From: Candidatus Sulfotelmatobacter kueseliae
GTDB lineage: Bacteria > Acidobacteriota > Terriglobia > Terriglobales > Acidobacteriaceae
DNA length: 58,828 nucleotides
Direction: 5' to 3'
NCBI GenBank assembly: GCA_900290255.1
Contig: OMOD01000129.1
Coordinates: 1 to 58,828, forward strand
In this document: positions 1 through 9,233 of the stretch, piece after piece
Position numbering within the stretch: position 1 is the first letter of the stretch
How the letters are laid out: every line of letters starts with the position of its first letter
Position numbers and translations under genes: made by a program
The notes under the pieces: model-generated
The model's database searches: none
What the model saw: the letters and a program-made list of their open reading frames with translations, nothing else
Told to the model about the DNA's origin: nothing

Positions 1-109
1 AATCTCAGATGTGTAGCTTAACTTCCGGTCTCAAACGGTCCCATTTCCGCTGACGTGGCACACTTGCTATTACGAATCACAGGTATCCCTCGCCCACAAG
101 ATACTACAA

Positions 110-385
110 CTAACGCCGCCGGGAGCTTCCCCGTCGGTGTTCGCGACTCGTGCGGGTGCGTCTTGTCTGCTTCCTGAGTACTAGCGATGAGTTTCTTTTC
201 CTCTTTTGCTGGCGCAACTCATGAGGCGGTGCGAGATACTGACCATCTTTGCGGATCAGTTGTTGTATCGTGAAGGCTCTGATACAAGCCTCATCACGAT
301 TGGGACACGCATTCCATGAGTTCCCAAATACGTCGTGTACCTCTTGACCGCTCCCCCGGCACCGAGTGCTTTTCTTCACAACCAT
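110..385 (-). CDS. Small basic protein of unknown function
   Basis: This 91-residue ORF is not a family I recognise. In its favour is a strong ribosome binding site on the minus strand, AAAGGAG about 8 bases before the ATG (plus-strand 394-400). The first half holds three cysteines (C9, C27, C34); the C-terminal 35 residues are almost all Arg/Lys/Ser, suggesting nucleic-acid binding or simply translation of GC-rich DNA. No neighbour is close enough to imply an operon. It may be a real accessory gene or a chance ORF with a good start. Confidence 0.35.
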   Translation of the reverse strand: MVVKKSTRCRGSGQEVHDVFGNSWNACPNRDEACIRAFTIQQLIRKDGQYLAPPHELRQQKRKRNSSLVLRKQTRRTRTSREHRRGSSRRR

Positions 386-749
386 AGAAGTTTCTCCTTT
401 TCACCTGCTACTATTCAATATTGCCTTGGAACGGGGCAAGGGCAGGAAGTGAAAAAAATCAGCCCCTTAGCACTAGCCACCGAGAGATCATCGCTGTGGC
501 AGTCTCCTAGCGAGCGGGCCAGATACTTCTAGCGACTATCCCAATAAGGCGCGAAGCACGAACCAAGTCCAAAATTTGGATCGGCCTGCGGGAGCGCAAA
601 AGACACTTACAGGACACCTGACTGATTTTGGGCTTGCGGCTAGAGGGGTTAGCCGGAACTTCCAATCTCCGAATGTAGTGTCAGACCGGACGTGATTCAT
701 GCCGACGCGTCCGATCTTATGGCTTTCGACCGGGGTCCAGTTTTTGATG
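386..749. other. Gene-free stretch, with a repeat-like segment
   Basis: No ORF here has a convincing start or protein character. The part at about 508-582 resembles the segment at about 1678-1755 on the other side of the protease gene (see the repeat entry). I see no terminator or promoter that I would defend. Confidence 0.5.
508..582. repeat. Imperfect direct repeat flanking the protease gene (left copy)
   Basis: The segment has blocks TCCTAG, TACTTCTAG, CGACT and CCAAGTCCAAAA in the same order and nearly the same spacing as at about 1678-1755. The last block ends in a near-palindrome, TCCAAAATTTGGA. Similarity is by eye and gapped, so homology is likely but not certain. Confidence 0.4.
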
Positions 750-1580
750 TCACTTTTCGGGCAGCGGATCGTAACTTGTATGGCCCTCCGGGGGTTGTTG
801 GGCAATGCTGGTAACGCCATGACGTTTAAGCAAATCGTTGACCCACGAGGCGGGAACGGCCAACATGATCCCGGAACTCTGCGCTAATGGCAGCGAGTTG
901 CTGAGTGGACCGAAAAGGGGCGCAGGTTGCGCTTGGACGATCACTCCGATCACGTTGCCGGTGTCCAACTCGATGACCGGAGAACCGCTGTTGCCCATGT
1001 TCCCAGAAGCGCTAATTTGAATCAGGTCGCGTTGGCCTGCCGGTACCCTCCCGGAATTTGGGTTGGTGGTGTATATCGCCGCAACATTGCCAAACTGGAT
1101 CGCTGGACTCCAAGAGCCGAGCGGAAAACCAGCGATGGCGATGAATTCTCCAGCAACCGGCGCAGAAGATGCTATATGCAAACTAGCAACTGGTCGTTCA
1201 GTTCCAGGGTTCTCTTTTCGCGCAACAAATTTTAAGGGAGTGGCCGTCTTACAGAGCGCTAAGTCGTGGGTGTCATCCTTCTCTATCAAATCGAACGGGA
1301 TTCCGACCATGTCTCGACTTCTTTGGCGGAGACTGACCATCATATCAGCCGATTGTGATTTGTAGTGTTCTAGCACGTGTGCGGCAGTGATGAAATAGCC
1401 ATCCGGTGTCACCAAGAACGCTGTGCCGACTACTCCCGACTTGGTCCTATCGGACGGGTCGGTATACCAGACCGGTAGCACGGCAAAGTTGGCGTTGTGG
1501 GAAACACGCTTTAGTTGCTTCTCGACATCTTGGGCAAGAGCAGCGGAGGCCACCAATATGAGGGCGAGGAACGTCTTCAT
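750..1580 (-). CDS. Secreted trypsin-like serine protease, DegP-type fold without PDZ
   Basis: Probable exported serine endopeptidase. Residues 1-17 are a signal peptide ending in ALAQ. The chymotrypsin-fold triad is visible: His68 in FITAAHVLEH, Asp106 in THDLALCK, and Ser198 in GNMGNSGSPV. At 276 residues the protein ends soon after the protease domain, so there is no PDZ domain as in DegP/HtrA. It has no close partner genes and lies between two imperfect repeats (508-582 and 1678-1755). The catalytic fold is clear; the substrate is not. Confidence 0.85.
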   Translation of the reverse strand: MKTFLALILVASAALAQDVEKQLKRVSHNANFAVLPVWYTDPSDRTKSGVVGTAFLVTPDGYFITAAHVLEHYKSQSADMMVSLRQRSRDMVGIPFDLIEKDDTHDLALCKTATPLKFVARKENPGTERPVASLHIASSAPVAGEFIAIAGFPLGSWSPAIQFGNVAAIYTTNPNSGRVPAGQRDLIQISASGNMGNSGSPVIELDTGNVIGVIVQAQPAPLFGPLSNSLPLAQSSGIMLAVPASWVNDLLKRHGVTSIAQQPPEGHTSYDPLPEK

Positions 1581-1677
1581 AGCTACCAGAGTACCAAAGG
1601 AACAGCAGGTGAAACCGTGTAAAGCAACTTCTCGCGGGAGGGGGATAGCCCAGCGCTGCCCAAAGCCGGATCATCAG

Positions 1678-1755
1678 CTTCCTAGAGTGCTAGGCGGGTA
1701 CTTCTAGGCGACTGCTTGCTCGTGCTTCGAGCCTTGCCAAGTCCAAAAATTGGAC
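1678..1755. repeat. Imperfect direct repeat flanking the protease gene (right copy)
   Basis: Partner of the segment at 508-582. It shares TCCTAG, TACTTCTAGG, CGACT and CCAAGTCCAAAAATTGGA in order. Short direct echoes (TGTCCCGAGAG twice) follow at about 1783-1808. Confidence 0.4.
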
Positions 1756-2294
1756 GCGGGTTTCGGGACACCAGAGCGGTTAGTGTCCCGAGAGATGTCC
1801 CGAGAGTGACTTCTAGAGTAACTTGCCATCGCTTGGCGTCACGGAGCACTACTGAAAAGATAAGGGGTTATGCTGGATGCCGTTTTCATAGAGAATTAAT
1901 ATTGCTGAAATCATGGCGCAATCCAGTTTGGCTACTCTGGTTCGCCATAGGGGTGGAACAGACCGCAAAGAGTTGGAGAACCCGGGCCGGAGACGGGGTT
2001 CGGGTTCTTCGATTCTTCGAAAACGATCGCACACCCGAAAGCCTCTCGCCTCCACATTCTCGCTCTGCGCCGCACTGCCCGCCGCAACTCTTCCTGACAA
2101 ACTTTCCGCCGATGACCTGCCCCGGGAGGCTTTCGTTTCTAGCTGATGGATACGAACGTGATGATTATCCGGCCGGAGGGTCTTAGGGTCGTCGTACGTC
2201 TTCGGTCTTAGGGTTTTGTCATGGAAAGCTTGTACTCGAAGAAAAAGGCCCGAGGCCTAGGGCAGTTTAGGAAACAGTGTGTGCCGCTTCTCTG

Positions 2295-2357
2295 GCGGGC
2301 TGAAGCCCGCGAGGTGGGGCAAGGTGACGGGCTTTACGGCGCGGCTTCAAGCCGCGC
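2295..2357. repeat. Pair of CTGAAG/CTTCAAG-centred palindromes
   Basis: GCGGGCTGAAGCCCGC at 2295-2310 and GCGCGGCTTCAAGCCGCGC at 2339-2357. Both are perfect or near-perfect stems around a GAA/TCA core. The design recurs at 17391-17447, 18118-18171, 26992-27009 and 35227-35280, so it is a dispersed REP-like family. Confidence 0.75.
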
Positions 2358-2478
2358 CCTTTCAAAACCAGATCACACTATTTCCCAAGCCGGTGTAAGG
2401 CCTAAGACCTGGCAGCTACGACCCAACACCAAAGATCCCAAGCTTTGGGAAACAACCGTGATTTGTGCAGAGAGGGGC

Positions 2479-3636
2479 CTACTCAACCGACGCGTGATCT
2501 TCTTCCGGGCTGCGCTGATGGCGGAGTTCGATCAGGAAGTCATCCTGCTGCAGCGAAGATCCCCGACGCAGAAGTTCGAGCAACGGATCTTCCATTTCTT
2601 CCATCTGTGGGGCAGAACCGTCGGATGGCGAGGCAGTGGATTCGAACTGGGTCAGATCGGCGACCAGCGCGCGCGGGGAAATCAACAGCTCCGGTGCGCC
2701 GTCCGGGCTGCTCCGCAGGACATCAATCAGGTTGGCGACCTGGGCGCGTTGTTCGGCGGTACGGGAAGGAAATTCCACTCCCATGCCGTGCCCGGGATGA
2801 TTCACTCGCACCATACCTTCGGTGTGCACTTCGAGTTCTTTCGTTTTCAGACAAAGATCGACCAGCGCCCGCTCCGGGAACGGGGCATCCGTTTCCACAT
2901 AGCAACCGCCCAGACTGAGGTCGGTCAGCTTGCAGTGCGGCACGTTCTCCTCGGGAGCCGCGCCCATGCTCGTGGCCGCAGCCTTCAACCAGACCTTCAG
3001 TTCGGCCACCACTGCTTCGGGCAGATCGAGGAAGCGAACTCCAGTTTGTCCGTTGGAATTGGCCCAGGCCACTTGTCCATGGCCCTCGACCTCCAGATCA
3101 CCATCGGGCAGTTGAAAGTGAAAGCCCAGCAATGCTTCCTGAGGCTGCGCTTCCGGGGTTAGCACATCCATGCCAGTTTCGCTCAGGTCAAGAAGAATGC
3201 CGTCGACTTTGCGCTGGTCCGGCAGCGAAATCTCCACCGGAGCCTGCACGGGTACACGGAAGGCGCTCCGCCGCTCCCGGCTCAACAAGGCTGCCGCAGC
3301 GCGCAGGCCGGCTTTGGCAGCTTCCTCGGAAACCGGCTTGTAGAGAACAAAGTGAGCCCCACCGCTAAGGATGTCGCGCACTTTCGTGGAGTCAGCCACC
3401 AGAGCCACGCTCAGGCAGTCGGAACGGATCTGCTGCATCTGCTGAAGAACTGCCTCCGCCAAGTTGGTGTCGTCAAAGTCCACCACGATGGCGTCGAACT
3501 TCTGCTGCTGAATCCGGGCGATGGTAGTTTCGGGATCGCTGGAGCGATCCATGGCAATGCCGAAATTGGGCAGCACGCGGCCCAGAACATCGGCCGCGGC
3601 GTCGTCCGTCGAAACCAGTAAGGCTTGCAGCGTCAT
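2479..3636 (-). CDS. Receiver-like domain fused to two PilZ domains
   Basis: A 385-residue cytoplasmic protein that probably reads cyclic di-GMP. Residues 1-115 have a CheY-like fold with Asp53 (AIVVDFDD) at the phosphorylation position and Lys100 (VLYKPVS). The first PilZ domain carries both c-di-GMP motifs, RRSAFR (R123xxxR127) and DLSETG (D150xSxxG). The second has the DLSLGG half (from D238) but no visible RxxxR, so it may not bind the ligand. No output domain is present, so action by protein contact is likely. The small coiled-coil gene just upstream on the same strand may be co-transcribed. Confidence 0.85.
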   Translation of the reverse strand: MTLQALLVSTDDAAADVLGRVLPNFGIAMDRSSDPETTIARIQQQKFDAIVVDFDDTNLAEAVLQQMQQIRSDCLSVALVADSTKVRDILSGGAHFVLYKPVSEEAAKAGLRAAAALLSRERRSAFRVPVQAPVEISLPDQRKVDGILLDLSETGMDVLTPEAQPQEALLGFHFQLPDGDLEVEGHGQVAWANSNGQTGVRFLDLPEAVVAELKVWLKAAATSMGAAPEENVPHCKLTDLSLGGCYVETDAPFPERALVDLCLKTKELEVHTEGMVRVNHPGHGMGVEFPSRTAEQRAQVANLIDVLRSSPDGAPELLISPRALVADLTQFESTASPSDGSAPQMEEMEDPLLELLRRGSSLQQDDFLIELRHQRSPEEDHASVE

Positions 3637-3666
3637 AACGAAATGGAGTGGCCTACACCTTTGAGA

Positions 3667-3930
3667 TTAGGGCCAGCGCGGCGCTGCCGGCCGAGCCGGC
3701 TTAGACGAAGGGGCGCTGGAATTTGCGCCCGCCTTTGCCGCCATGGCATCGGCTGCGCCGGTGATGTCGTCCACTTCTGCCAGCACGGCGTTGTCTTCGT
3801 CGTCGTTTTCAGCCAGCAACGGGGCAACTTCCCGCAACTTTTCCGCCGCCTGTTGCAGCATCTCAATCTGCTTGCCAAGTTGGGCGTACTTCGCCTGCTT
3901 CTGCCGCAGGACCTCATGAATATCCTTCAT
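3667..3930 (-). CDS. Small coiled-coil protein upstream of the PilZ gene
   Basis: An 87-residue protein of unknown function. I start it at ATG 3930 (MKDIHEVLRQKQ), which follows AGAAGGGGGTAGT, rather than a TTG 18 bases earlier. Residues 1-40 form an amphipathic helix with a heptad pattern; an acidic stretch (LLAENDDEDNAVLAEVDD) and an Ala/Pro-rich tail follow. It ends about 30 bases before the PilZ gene on the same strand, suggesting a two-gene unit. Confidence 0.6.
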   Translation of the reverse strand: MKDIHEVLRQKQAKYAQLGKQIEMLQQAAEKLREVAPLLAENDDEDNAVLAEVDDITGAADAMAAKAGANSSAPSSKPARPAAPRWP

Positions 3931-4112
3931 ACTACCCCCTTCTGGCAATTTAAGGAGACGGGATGGAGCCGGTCAACGGTAATCCCCGAACCCAGATTAC
4001 GGCGGTAACCCATTGGCAGCTAAAGGGAAGGTCGTGCCCTGGGCAGGAATTCGGGAAGGGCGGCCAAAGTTATGGTTAAGCCTCTCGTGCGGCTCAGCTT
4101 GGGCTGCAACCC

Positions 4113-4877
4113 CTACCCGGTCAGGGAGGGAAGCTTGTCCGCGATTCCAAGCAGGAAAACCGTTCCTACCACGATGCTATAGGCCGAAGTAGCCAAGGTC
4201 AGGGCTCGCAGGGCAGCCGGCCGGGCCAGCGTAGAGGAGAACAGCCCCGCGGCCGAGGCGCACATCAGGGTATTCATTACAAGTAAGCCGACAATGAACA
4301 TGAACAGGCCAAGCAGGCCCGCCGCAGTTCCTCCCAGATTCGCCGCCAAAAGGAACAACAGCAGTTGGGTCGGAGTCTCCGCCCCGAGGCCGTGGATTAC
4401 TCCCACCAGGAAGGTCGAGCTGGTGCCATACCCGTCCTTGAAGACCTGCGGAGCTTCCACCCTGGTGCCGCCGAAGATCCGGCTGAGCCGCCAATACACC
4501 CAGAGCATCCCGTTGATCAGCAGGGTGATGCGGGTGCGGGGCCGGGCGTGGTTGTGGTTGTGCGCGGATGGTCGGAAAAAAGTGCCCAGCACGTAGATCC
4601 CCAGGGTGAGCAGGGTAATGCCCACCAGACGTTCCGCCCAGCGATCGCTTGCCGCCGGCAAAGATACGCGAAAGCCCACGGCGATCGCCCCCAACACGGC
4701 TACCGTCGTGGCATGGCCGGAGACGTAGAGCAGACCGTAACGCATGGCGTCGCGGGCCCTCGCCTGGACGCTGGTAATGTCGGTAATGGCGGCGATGTGG
4801 TCGTAGTCGAGGCCGTGCCGGAAGCCGAGCACCGCCGCCGATGCCAGCGCCAGTCGAAGATTGCCGGAATCTACCAT
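4113..4877 (-). CDS. NiCoT-family nickel/cobalt transporter-like membrane protein
   Basis: A polytopic inner-membrane protein likely to move Ni(II) or Co(II). The NiCoT signature HX4DH is present as HGLDYDH (residues 21-27 from ATG 4877), with several long hydrophobic helices and a His-rich loop (HNHNHARP) in the middle. I chose ATG 4877 over a TTG at 4967 because the extra 30 residues look unlike a leader; no clear ribosome binding site decides it. No hydrogenase or urease genes are nearby, so the metal is not identified by context. Confidence 0.75.
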   Translation of the reverse strand: MVDSGNLRLALASAAVLGFRHGLDYDHIAAITDITSVQARARDAMRYGLLYVSGHATTVAVLGAIAVGFRVSLPAASDRWAERLVGITLLTLGIYVLGTFFRPSAHNHNHARPRTRITLLINGMLWVYWRLSRIFGGTRVEAPQVFKDGYGTSSTFLVGVIHGLGAETPTQLLLFLLAANLGGTAAGLLGLFMFIVGLLVMNTLMCASAAGLFSSTLARPAALRALTLATSAYSIVVGTVFLLGIADKLPSLTG

Positions 4878-5085
4878 GCGGGGTTGGGCGTGCGCGCCCC
4901 ATCTTTTCACGCAAGCCCCGGATGCAAGAACTACTAGGCTAGCACAGGTGGCCTCGCCCGGGCTCAAGCAGCCGCGTAACCGTGCAGGTTGGATGGCTAT
5001 AAGGTCGGTTCCTCGGATGGGTTACACCGAACCGCCGCTTTCTTCAGGCGTGGAAAGGATTCTGCGCGGGGCTTTGCCGAGACAC

Positions 5086-5547
5086 CTACTGCTTTTTCGC
5101 CAGCACGGCGTGGCCGATCAGTTCCCGGAAGCGGCGCGACATGCTGGAAGCCAGCGAATGATAGAACCGCGAACCCAGGTGCGGATAGAGTTCAAACAAG
5201 GATTGCAGCGTCGGGCGGTCCAGGTAGTAAGCCTCAACCGGCTCGTTGGCAACTACATTAACTGTGGCAGGCTGCTCGTCGAGGAACGAAATCTCGCCGC
5301 ACACCTCCCCGGGCCCCAGCGCGGGCAGCGTCTCCTGCGAAGGAATCTGCACCGACGCCTTCCCCTTCACCAGCACAAAAACTCCGTGCGTCCGCTTGCC
5401 TTGCTGAATGATGTGATCGCCCGTCTTGAATTGCAATCGGACTGCCTTGTCGGCGATCAGCGTCCAATCGTTGGCGGTAAGGTAAACCAATCCGGACTTC
5501 GAAGACGACAATACGGACACATCGTGCTGCGGACCTTCCTTTGGCAT
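5086..5547 (-). CDS. Stand-alone cyclic-nucleotide-binding-fold protein
   Basis: A 153-residue protein made almost wholly of one cNMP-binding beta-roll (residues about 20-130: FKTGDHIIQQGKRTHGVFVL, then GPGEVCGEISFLDEQPATV). No helix-turn-helix follows, so it is not a complete CRP/FNR regulator. In the phosphate-binding cassette the Glu of GE is kept, but the usual Arg before Ala-Thr is replaced (EQPATV), so cAMP binding is doubtful. Start ATG 5547 is preferred over TTG 5607. It may act as a protein-protein module. Confidence 0.7.
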   Translation of the reverse strand: MPKEGPQHDVSVLSSSKSGLVYLTANDWTLIADKAVRLQFKTGDHIIQQGKRTHGVFVLVKGKASVQIPSQETLPALGPGEVCGEISFLDEQPATVNVVANEPVEAYYLDRPTLQSLFELYPHLGSRFYHSLASSMSRRFRELIGHAVLAKKQ

Positions 5548-5740
5548 GGCGCGCTGGCTCGGTATCCGGGAAGACTCTCCGGGCGATTGACAGAAACAAC
5601 AGGGCAACGTCGAGATTAACAGAAAATGTCCGGCAACGACACCTGACCCGAACCCGCGAAGTCACCAAAGTAAGCCGAGCCCTGACGATTGACTGCTGCG
5701 CTCAGGAAAGGTCCTTTCCGATTGTGTTCTTGGCCGTACC

Positions 5741-6979
5741 TCACTGCCGCAGTAGGATCAATCCAGTCTGGTGAGTCATCGTCACTGTCGGGCCAGCCGG
5801 ATTCCCGTTCACATCCGTGTAATCGCCCGGGGGCAGCGTAACGGTTGCGGTCTTGTTGTAGGGGTTTACCAACGCCAAGCCACCGGAAAAGCATCTTTCC
5901 CAAACGCCCTGCTTCTTGGTCATGGGGCCGGTCGGGTGGCCGATCGGAATCGAGTACTCCGGGAAGATGTAGAGGCTGCCGTAGTCCTGCTGGCCGTCCG
6001 TAGTTCCGGTCAGGTAGACGTACGTGCAGTGGTTCTTAACCAAGAGGTAATTCGCCAGCACCCACAGCCGCTCGGCCTGGGTGATCTTCTTGGTCGGCTG
6101 CGGTTCCTCGCCATTGGTCATGTAGCAGAGTCCCTTCGACTCCACATACTTGAGTGCGGCCATAATGCCTTCCCATTGCGTCGGCGTCGAAACGTTCTGT
6201 GACGCTGTCCCCCAGTTGGTGAATCCGCGCTCGTCGAACAACAGGTCGGTGGTCGTCATCAGCCGCAGGTTGTCGGCGTTCGACTCCCCAAACGCGTAGG
6301 AGACGTTCACTTGCATGGTGGCTGTTTCTGAATAGTGATGCACGTGCTCGTAGGTATCCATTTCCCAGTCGAGCACGTCGTGGCGAAACGTCGGATCGTC
6401 GGACTGTCCCGTATACTGCTGCACCCACTGGTTTCCGCTATCGAAATGTCCGCAGCGTTGCCAATCGTTGGTCAGCGACATCGTGTCCACTGCAATCCCG
6501 CCGAAACCCTGCGCCAGCGGCGCGTCCACCCAGTTCGCCCACTGGTAAGCCCGCACCGCGGGATTAGCAAAGTCCAGCGGCGCCAGGGTCGTGGTCCCGA
6601 ACTCGAAGGCCAGGGTCTTCTGGTCGCACAAGTACTCAAGCCAGTCCGGATGGTTCGTCTGATACCAGGCCACCGTGTTGGTGAAATTGTCGACCGAGTA
6701 GGGGATATAGCTCGTGTTGTACACGCCGCGAGGTTGCGTTGCGTAGTTCGATCCCCAGACCATATCCACCTTTCCCTTTTCAATTTTGGGATGGGCGACG
6801 TTGTAGTTGAAGACCATCTCCAGATGGATGCCGTCGGTGGTGTCGGGAAAGTACTGCGTGCGTCCGGCCTGATCTTCCGGCGGCGCAGTCTGGCCCAAGA
6901 CGTCGACAGAGGAAACAGAGAAAAAGGCGAATGCAAAGAACGTCGCTGAAGCGATTGCCAAGAAAGACCGGTTCGGCAT
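5741..6979 (-). CDS. Secreted putative glycoside hydrolase, GHL15-like
   Basis: A 412-residue exported protein. ATG 6979 follows a good ribosome binding site (GGAGGTACCC) and opens a signal peptide (MPNRSFLAIASATFFAFAFF). The body resembles the hypothetical glycosyl hydrolase family 15 fold: repeated aromatic-rich blocks, FGGIAVDTMSLTNDW near the middle with a candidate catalytic Asp, LLFDERGFTNW later, and a C-terminal beta-sandwich-like end (GGLALVNPYNKTATVTLPPG). Activity is inferred from family resemblance only. It diverges from the M13 peptidase gene. Confidence 0.6.
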   Translation of the reverse strand: MPNRSFLAIASATFFAFAFFSVSSVDVLGQTAPPEDQAGRTQYFPDTTDGIHLEMVFNYNVAHPKIEKGKVDMVWGSNYATQPRGVYNTSYIPYSVDNFTNTVAWYQTNHPDWLEYLCDQKTLAFEFGTTTLAPLDFANPAVRAYQWANWVDAPLAQGFGGIAVDTMSLTNDWQRCGHFDSGNQWVQQYTGQSDDPTFRHDVLDWEMDTYEHVHHYSETATMQVNVSYAFGESNADNLRLMTTTDLLFDERGFTNWGTASQNVSTPTQWEGIMAALKYVESKGLCYMTNGEEPQPTKKITQAERLWVLANYLLVKNHCTYVYLTGTTDGQQDYGSLYIFPEYSIPIGHPTGPMTKKQGVWERCFSGGLALVNPYNKTATVTLPPGDYTDVNGNPAGPTVTMTHQTGLILLRQ

Positions 6980-7087
6980 GGGTACCTCCGGAACTTGCCC
7001 CAAAGGATACCGCACGTAGGACCCAAATGGGAGGGGCGTCAGAATGCTCTCGGGACTGGCACCCGTCTCCCAACCCCGCGTTCGTGC

Positions 7088-7093
7088 TACCCT
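7088..7093 (+). promoter_or_regulatory. Candidate extended -10 box before the M13 peptidase
   Basis: TGCTACCCT has the extended -10 form (TGnTAnnnT). The same 14-mer GTTCGTGCTACCCT recurs at 57679-57692 before the SprT-like gene. No convincing -35 is present. Confidence 0.35.
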
Positions 7094-7148
7094 CTTCCGT
7101 TGCACAACGTCCAAATAGATCTGCCCACCTGGCCCGGGAGCACCGTTC

Positions 7149-9233
7149 ATGAGATCCAGAACCAAGTTTCTCAGCCTCTTGCCTGCCTGCGCTGCCCTTT
7201 GCTTCCTCATGGCCATTTCTCTGCCTGCCGCGTACGCGCAGGATGCGCCGAAACCAGCCACTCACGGCATCGCCGTCGCCAACATGGATCGCTCGGTCAA
7301 GCCGGGCGACGATTTCTATCAATATGCCAACGGTGCCTGGATCAAGCGCACAGAAATCCCGCCCGACCGTGGCCGGTACGGTGTTTTTTCCATCCTCGCC
7401 GAGTTGAGCGAGAAACGCACCGCTGCGCTGATTGAAGAAACCGCCAAGAGCAGTGCGCCCGCCGGCTCGAACGCGCGCAAGATCGCCGACCTCTACAACT
7501 CCTTCATGGATGAAGCCGGGATCGAGGCTAAAGGGCTTGCGCCGCTGCGCCCTCATCTCGATGCCATTGCCGCTCTTCGCGACAAGCGTGAACTGGCCCG
7601 CGCGCTGGGCGAAAGCCTGCGCGCCGATGTGGACGCGCTCAACAACACGAACTTCCACACCCCCAATCTTTTTGGACTCTGGGTCGCGCCCGGCTTCAAC
7701 GATCCTGACCACTACGCTGCTTATCTTATGCAGGGAGGGCTGCAGTTGCCCGATCGCGAATATTACCTGGCAGAAAACGACCAGATGCGCGACCTGCGCA
7801 CCAAATATCAGGCGCACATTTCCGCCACGCTCAAACTGGCTGGATTCACCGATACGGATGCTCGCGCCGCCCGCATTCTCGCGCTGGAACACGCCATCGC
7901 GGAAACCCATCTCAGCCTGGCCGACTGCGAAGACATCCATAAGGCCAACAATTACTGGAAGCAGTTCGACTTCGCCGCCAAGGCTCCCGGTCTCGACTGG
8001 CTCGAGTACTTCCGCGGCGCCGGACTCGACAAGCAGGAAAGTTTCATCGTGTGGCAACCCGGCGCCTTCACCGGAGAATCGGCGCTGGTGGCCTCAACTC
8101 CGCTCGACACCTGGAAAGACTGGCTGGCGTTCCACCTGATTGAAGCCTACGCCGGCGTGCTGCCCAGAGCGTTTGTCGACGAGCGCTTTGGCTTCTTCGG
8201 CAAAACCCTTTCCGGAGTTCCCGAACAGCGGGCCCGCTGGAAGCGCGGCGTGGGGCTGGTCAGCGACCAACTCGGCGACGCTGTCGGCCAGATTTACGCC
8301 CAGCGCTACTTTCCTCCGGAAGCCAAAGCGCAGGCCCAGGCGATGGTGGCCAACATCATGGCCGCGTTCCGGCGACGCATTGACGCGCTCTCCTGGATGG
8401 ACGCGGCCACGAAAGCCGAAGCTCAGGCCAAGCTCAATACGCTCTACGTGGGCATCGGCTATCCCGAGACCTGGCGTGACTACACCGGATACGAAGTCAA
8501 AGCCGACGACGCCTTTGGCAACGTCTGGCGTGGCCTGCTTTTCGACTACCACTACTCTGTCGCCCGCCTGGGATCACCCACCGACCGCAAGGAATGGTGC
8601 ATGACGCCGCAGACAGTCAATGCGGTCAATCTTCCGCTGCACAATGGGCTAAATTTTCCCGCCGCCATCCTGCAGCCGCCGTTTTTTGATCCGCAGGCTC
8701 CCGCTGCCGCGAACCATGGTGCTATTGGTTCCGTGATCGGCCACGAAATCAGCCATACCTTCGACAGCGAAGGCGCGGCTTTCGATTCCAAGGGACGGGT
8801 GCGCAACTGGTGGACGCCCGCCGATCTCGCCCATTTCGAAGCGGCCACGGCCAAGCTCGCCGCGCAATATGACACCTACAAACCTTTCCCCGATCTGGCC
8901 GTGAACGGCAAGCAGACGCTGGGCGAGAACATCGCCGACGTCGCCGGCATTTCCGCCGCGTACGACGGCTATCGCGCTTCCCTCGGCGGCCAGACCGCGC
9001 CCACGCAGGACGGGTTTTCCGGCGATCAGCAGTTCTTCATCGCCTTCGCCCAGAACTGGGGTGACAAGACGCGGGAAGGTGCGCTCCGGCAGCAGGTGTT
9101 GACCGATCCCCACGCCCCCGGCCGGTTCCGCGCCGCGACCGTGCGCAACATCGACGCCTGGTATGCCCTGTTCAACGTCCAACCGGGCGACAAACTCTAC
9201 CTCGCCCCGGAGGAGCGGGTGCGCATCTGGTAA
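7149..9233 (+). CDS. M13-family zinc endopeptidase (neprilysin/PepO-like)
   Basis: A 694-residue exported metallopeptidase, full length for the family. It starts with a signal peptide (ending AAYAQD near residue 30). The N-terminal helical domain begins with the typical VKPGDDFYQYANGAW. The zinc site is intact: HEISH at about 532-536 and ENIAD at about 593-597, with NFPAAILQPPFFD just before. It probably trims peptides in the periplasm or outside the cell. It stands alone between a divergent gene and a repeat-rich gap. Confidence 0.92.
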   Translation: MRSRTKFLSLLPACAALCFLMAISLPAAYAQDAPKPATHGIAVANMDRSVKPGDDFYQYANGAWIKRTEIPPDRGRYGVFSILAELSEKRTAALIEETAKSSAPAGSNARKIADLYNSFMDEAGIEAKGLAPLRPHLDAIAALRDKRELARALGESLRADVDALNNTNFHTPNLFGLWVAPGFNDPDHYAAYLMQGGLQLPDREYYLAENDQMRDLRTKYQAHISATLKLAGFTDTDARAARILALEHAIAETHLSLADCEDIHKANNYWKQFDFAAKAPGLDWLEYFRGAGLDKQESFIVWQPGAFTGESALVASTPLDTWKDWLAFHLIEAYAGVLPRAFVDERFGFFGKTLSGVPEQRARWKRGVGLVSDQLGDAVGQIYAQRYFPPEAKAQAQAMVANIMAAFRRRIDALSWMDAATKAEAQAKLNTLYVGIGYPETWRDYTGYEVKADDAFGNVWRGLLFDYHYSVARLGSPTDRKEWCMTPQTVNAVNLPLHNGLNFPAAILQPPFFDPQAPAAANHGAIGSVIGHEISHTFDSEGAAFDSKGRVRNWWTPADLAHFEAATAKLAAQYDTYKPFPDLAVNGKQTLGENIADVAGISAAYDGYRASLGGQTAPTQDGFSGDQQFFIAFAQNWGDKTREGALRQQVLTDPHAPGRFRAATVRNIDAWYALFNVQPGDKLYLAPEERVRIW

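Larger units (their letters stand above)
1581..2478. other. Long gene-free region with palindromic repeats
   Basis: About 900 bases with only implausible ORFs. It holds the right-hand repeat (1678-1755), a block at 1989-2010 nearly repeated at 22183-22203, GTCTTAGGGT twice near 2178-2217, two CTGAAG-centred palindromes (2295-2310 and 2339-2357), and an AT-centred palindrome CCCAAGCTTTGGG near 2438-2450. I see no gene here; it looks like accumulated repeats. Confidence 0.55.

Noticed and set aside
1716-2186. Plus-strand ORF of 156 codons in the 1.6-2.5 kb gap
   Set aside because: No ribosome binding site, low-complexity composition, and it overlaps repeat DNA.
2221-3162. Long plus-strand ORF of 313 codons
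   Set aside because: It is the antisense shadow of the receiver-PilZ gene; the minus frame has domains and motifs, this one has none.
6780-8057. Minus-strand ORF of 425 codons across the M13 peptidase
   Set aside because: Opposite-strand shadow of two real genes; it crosses the GHL15-like start and the peptidase coding region.
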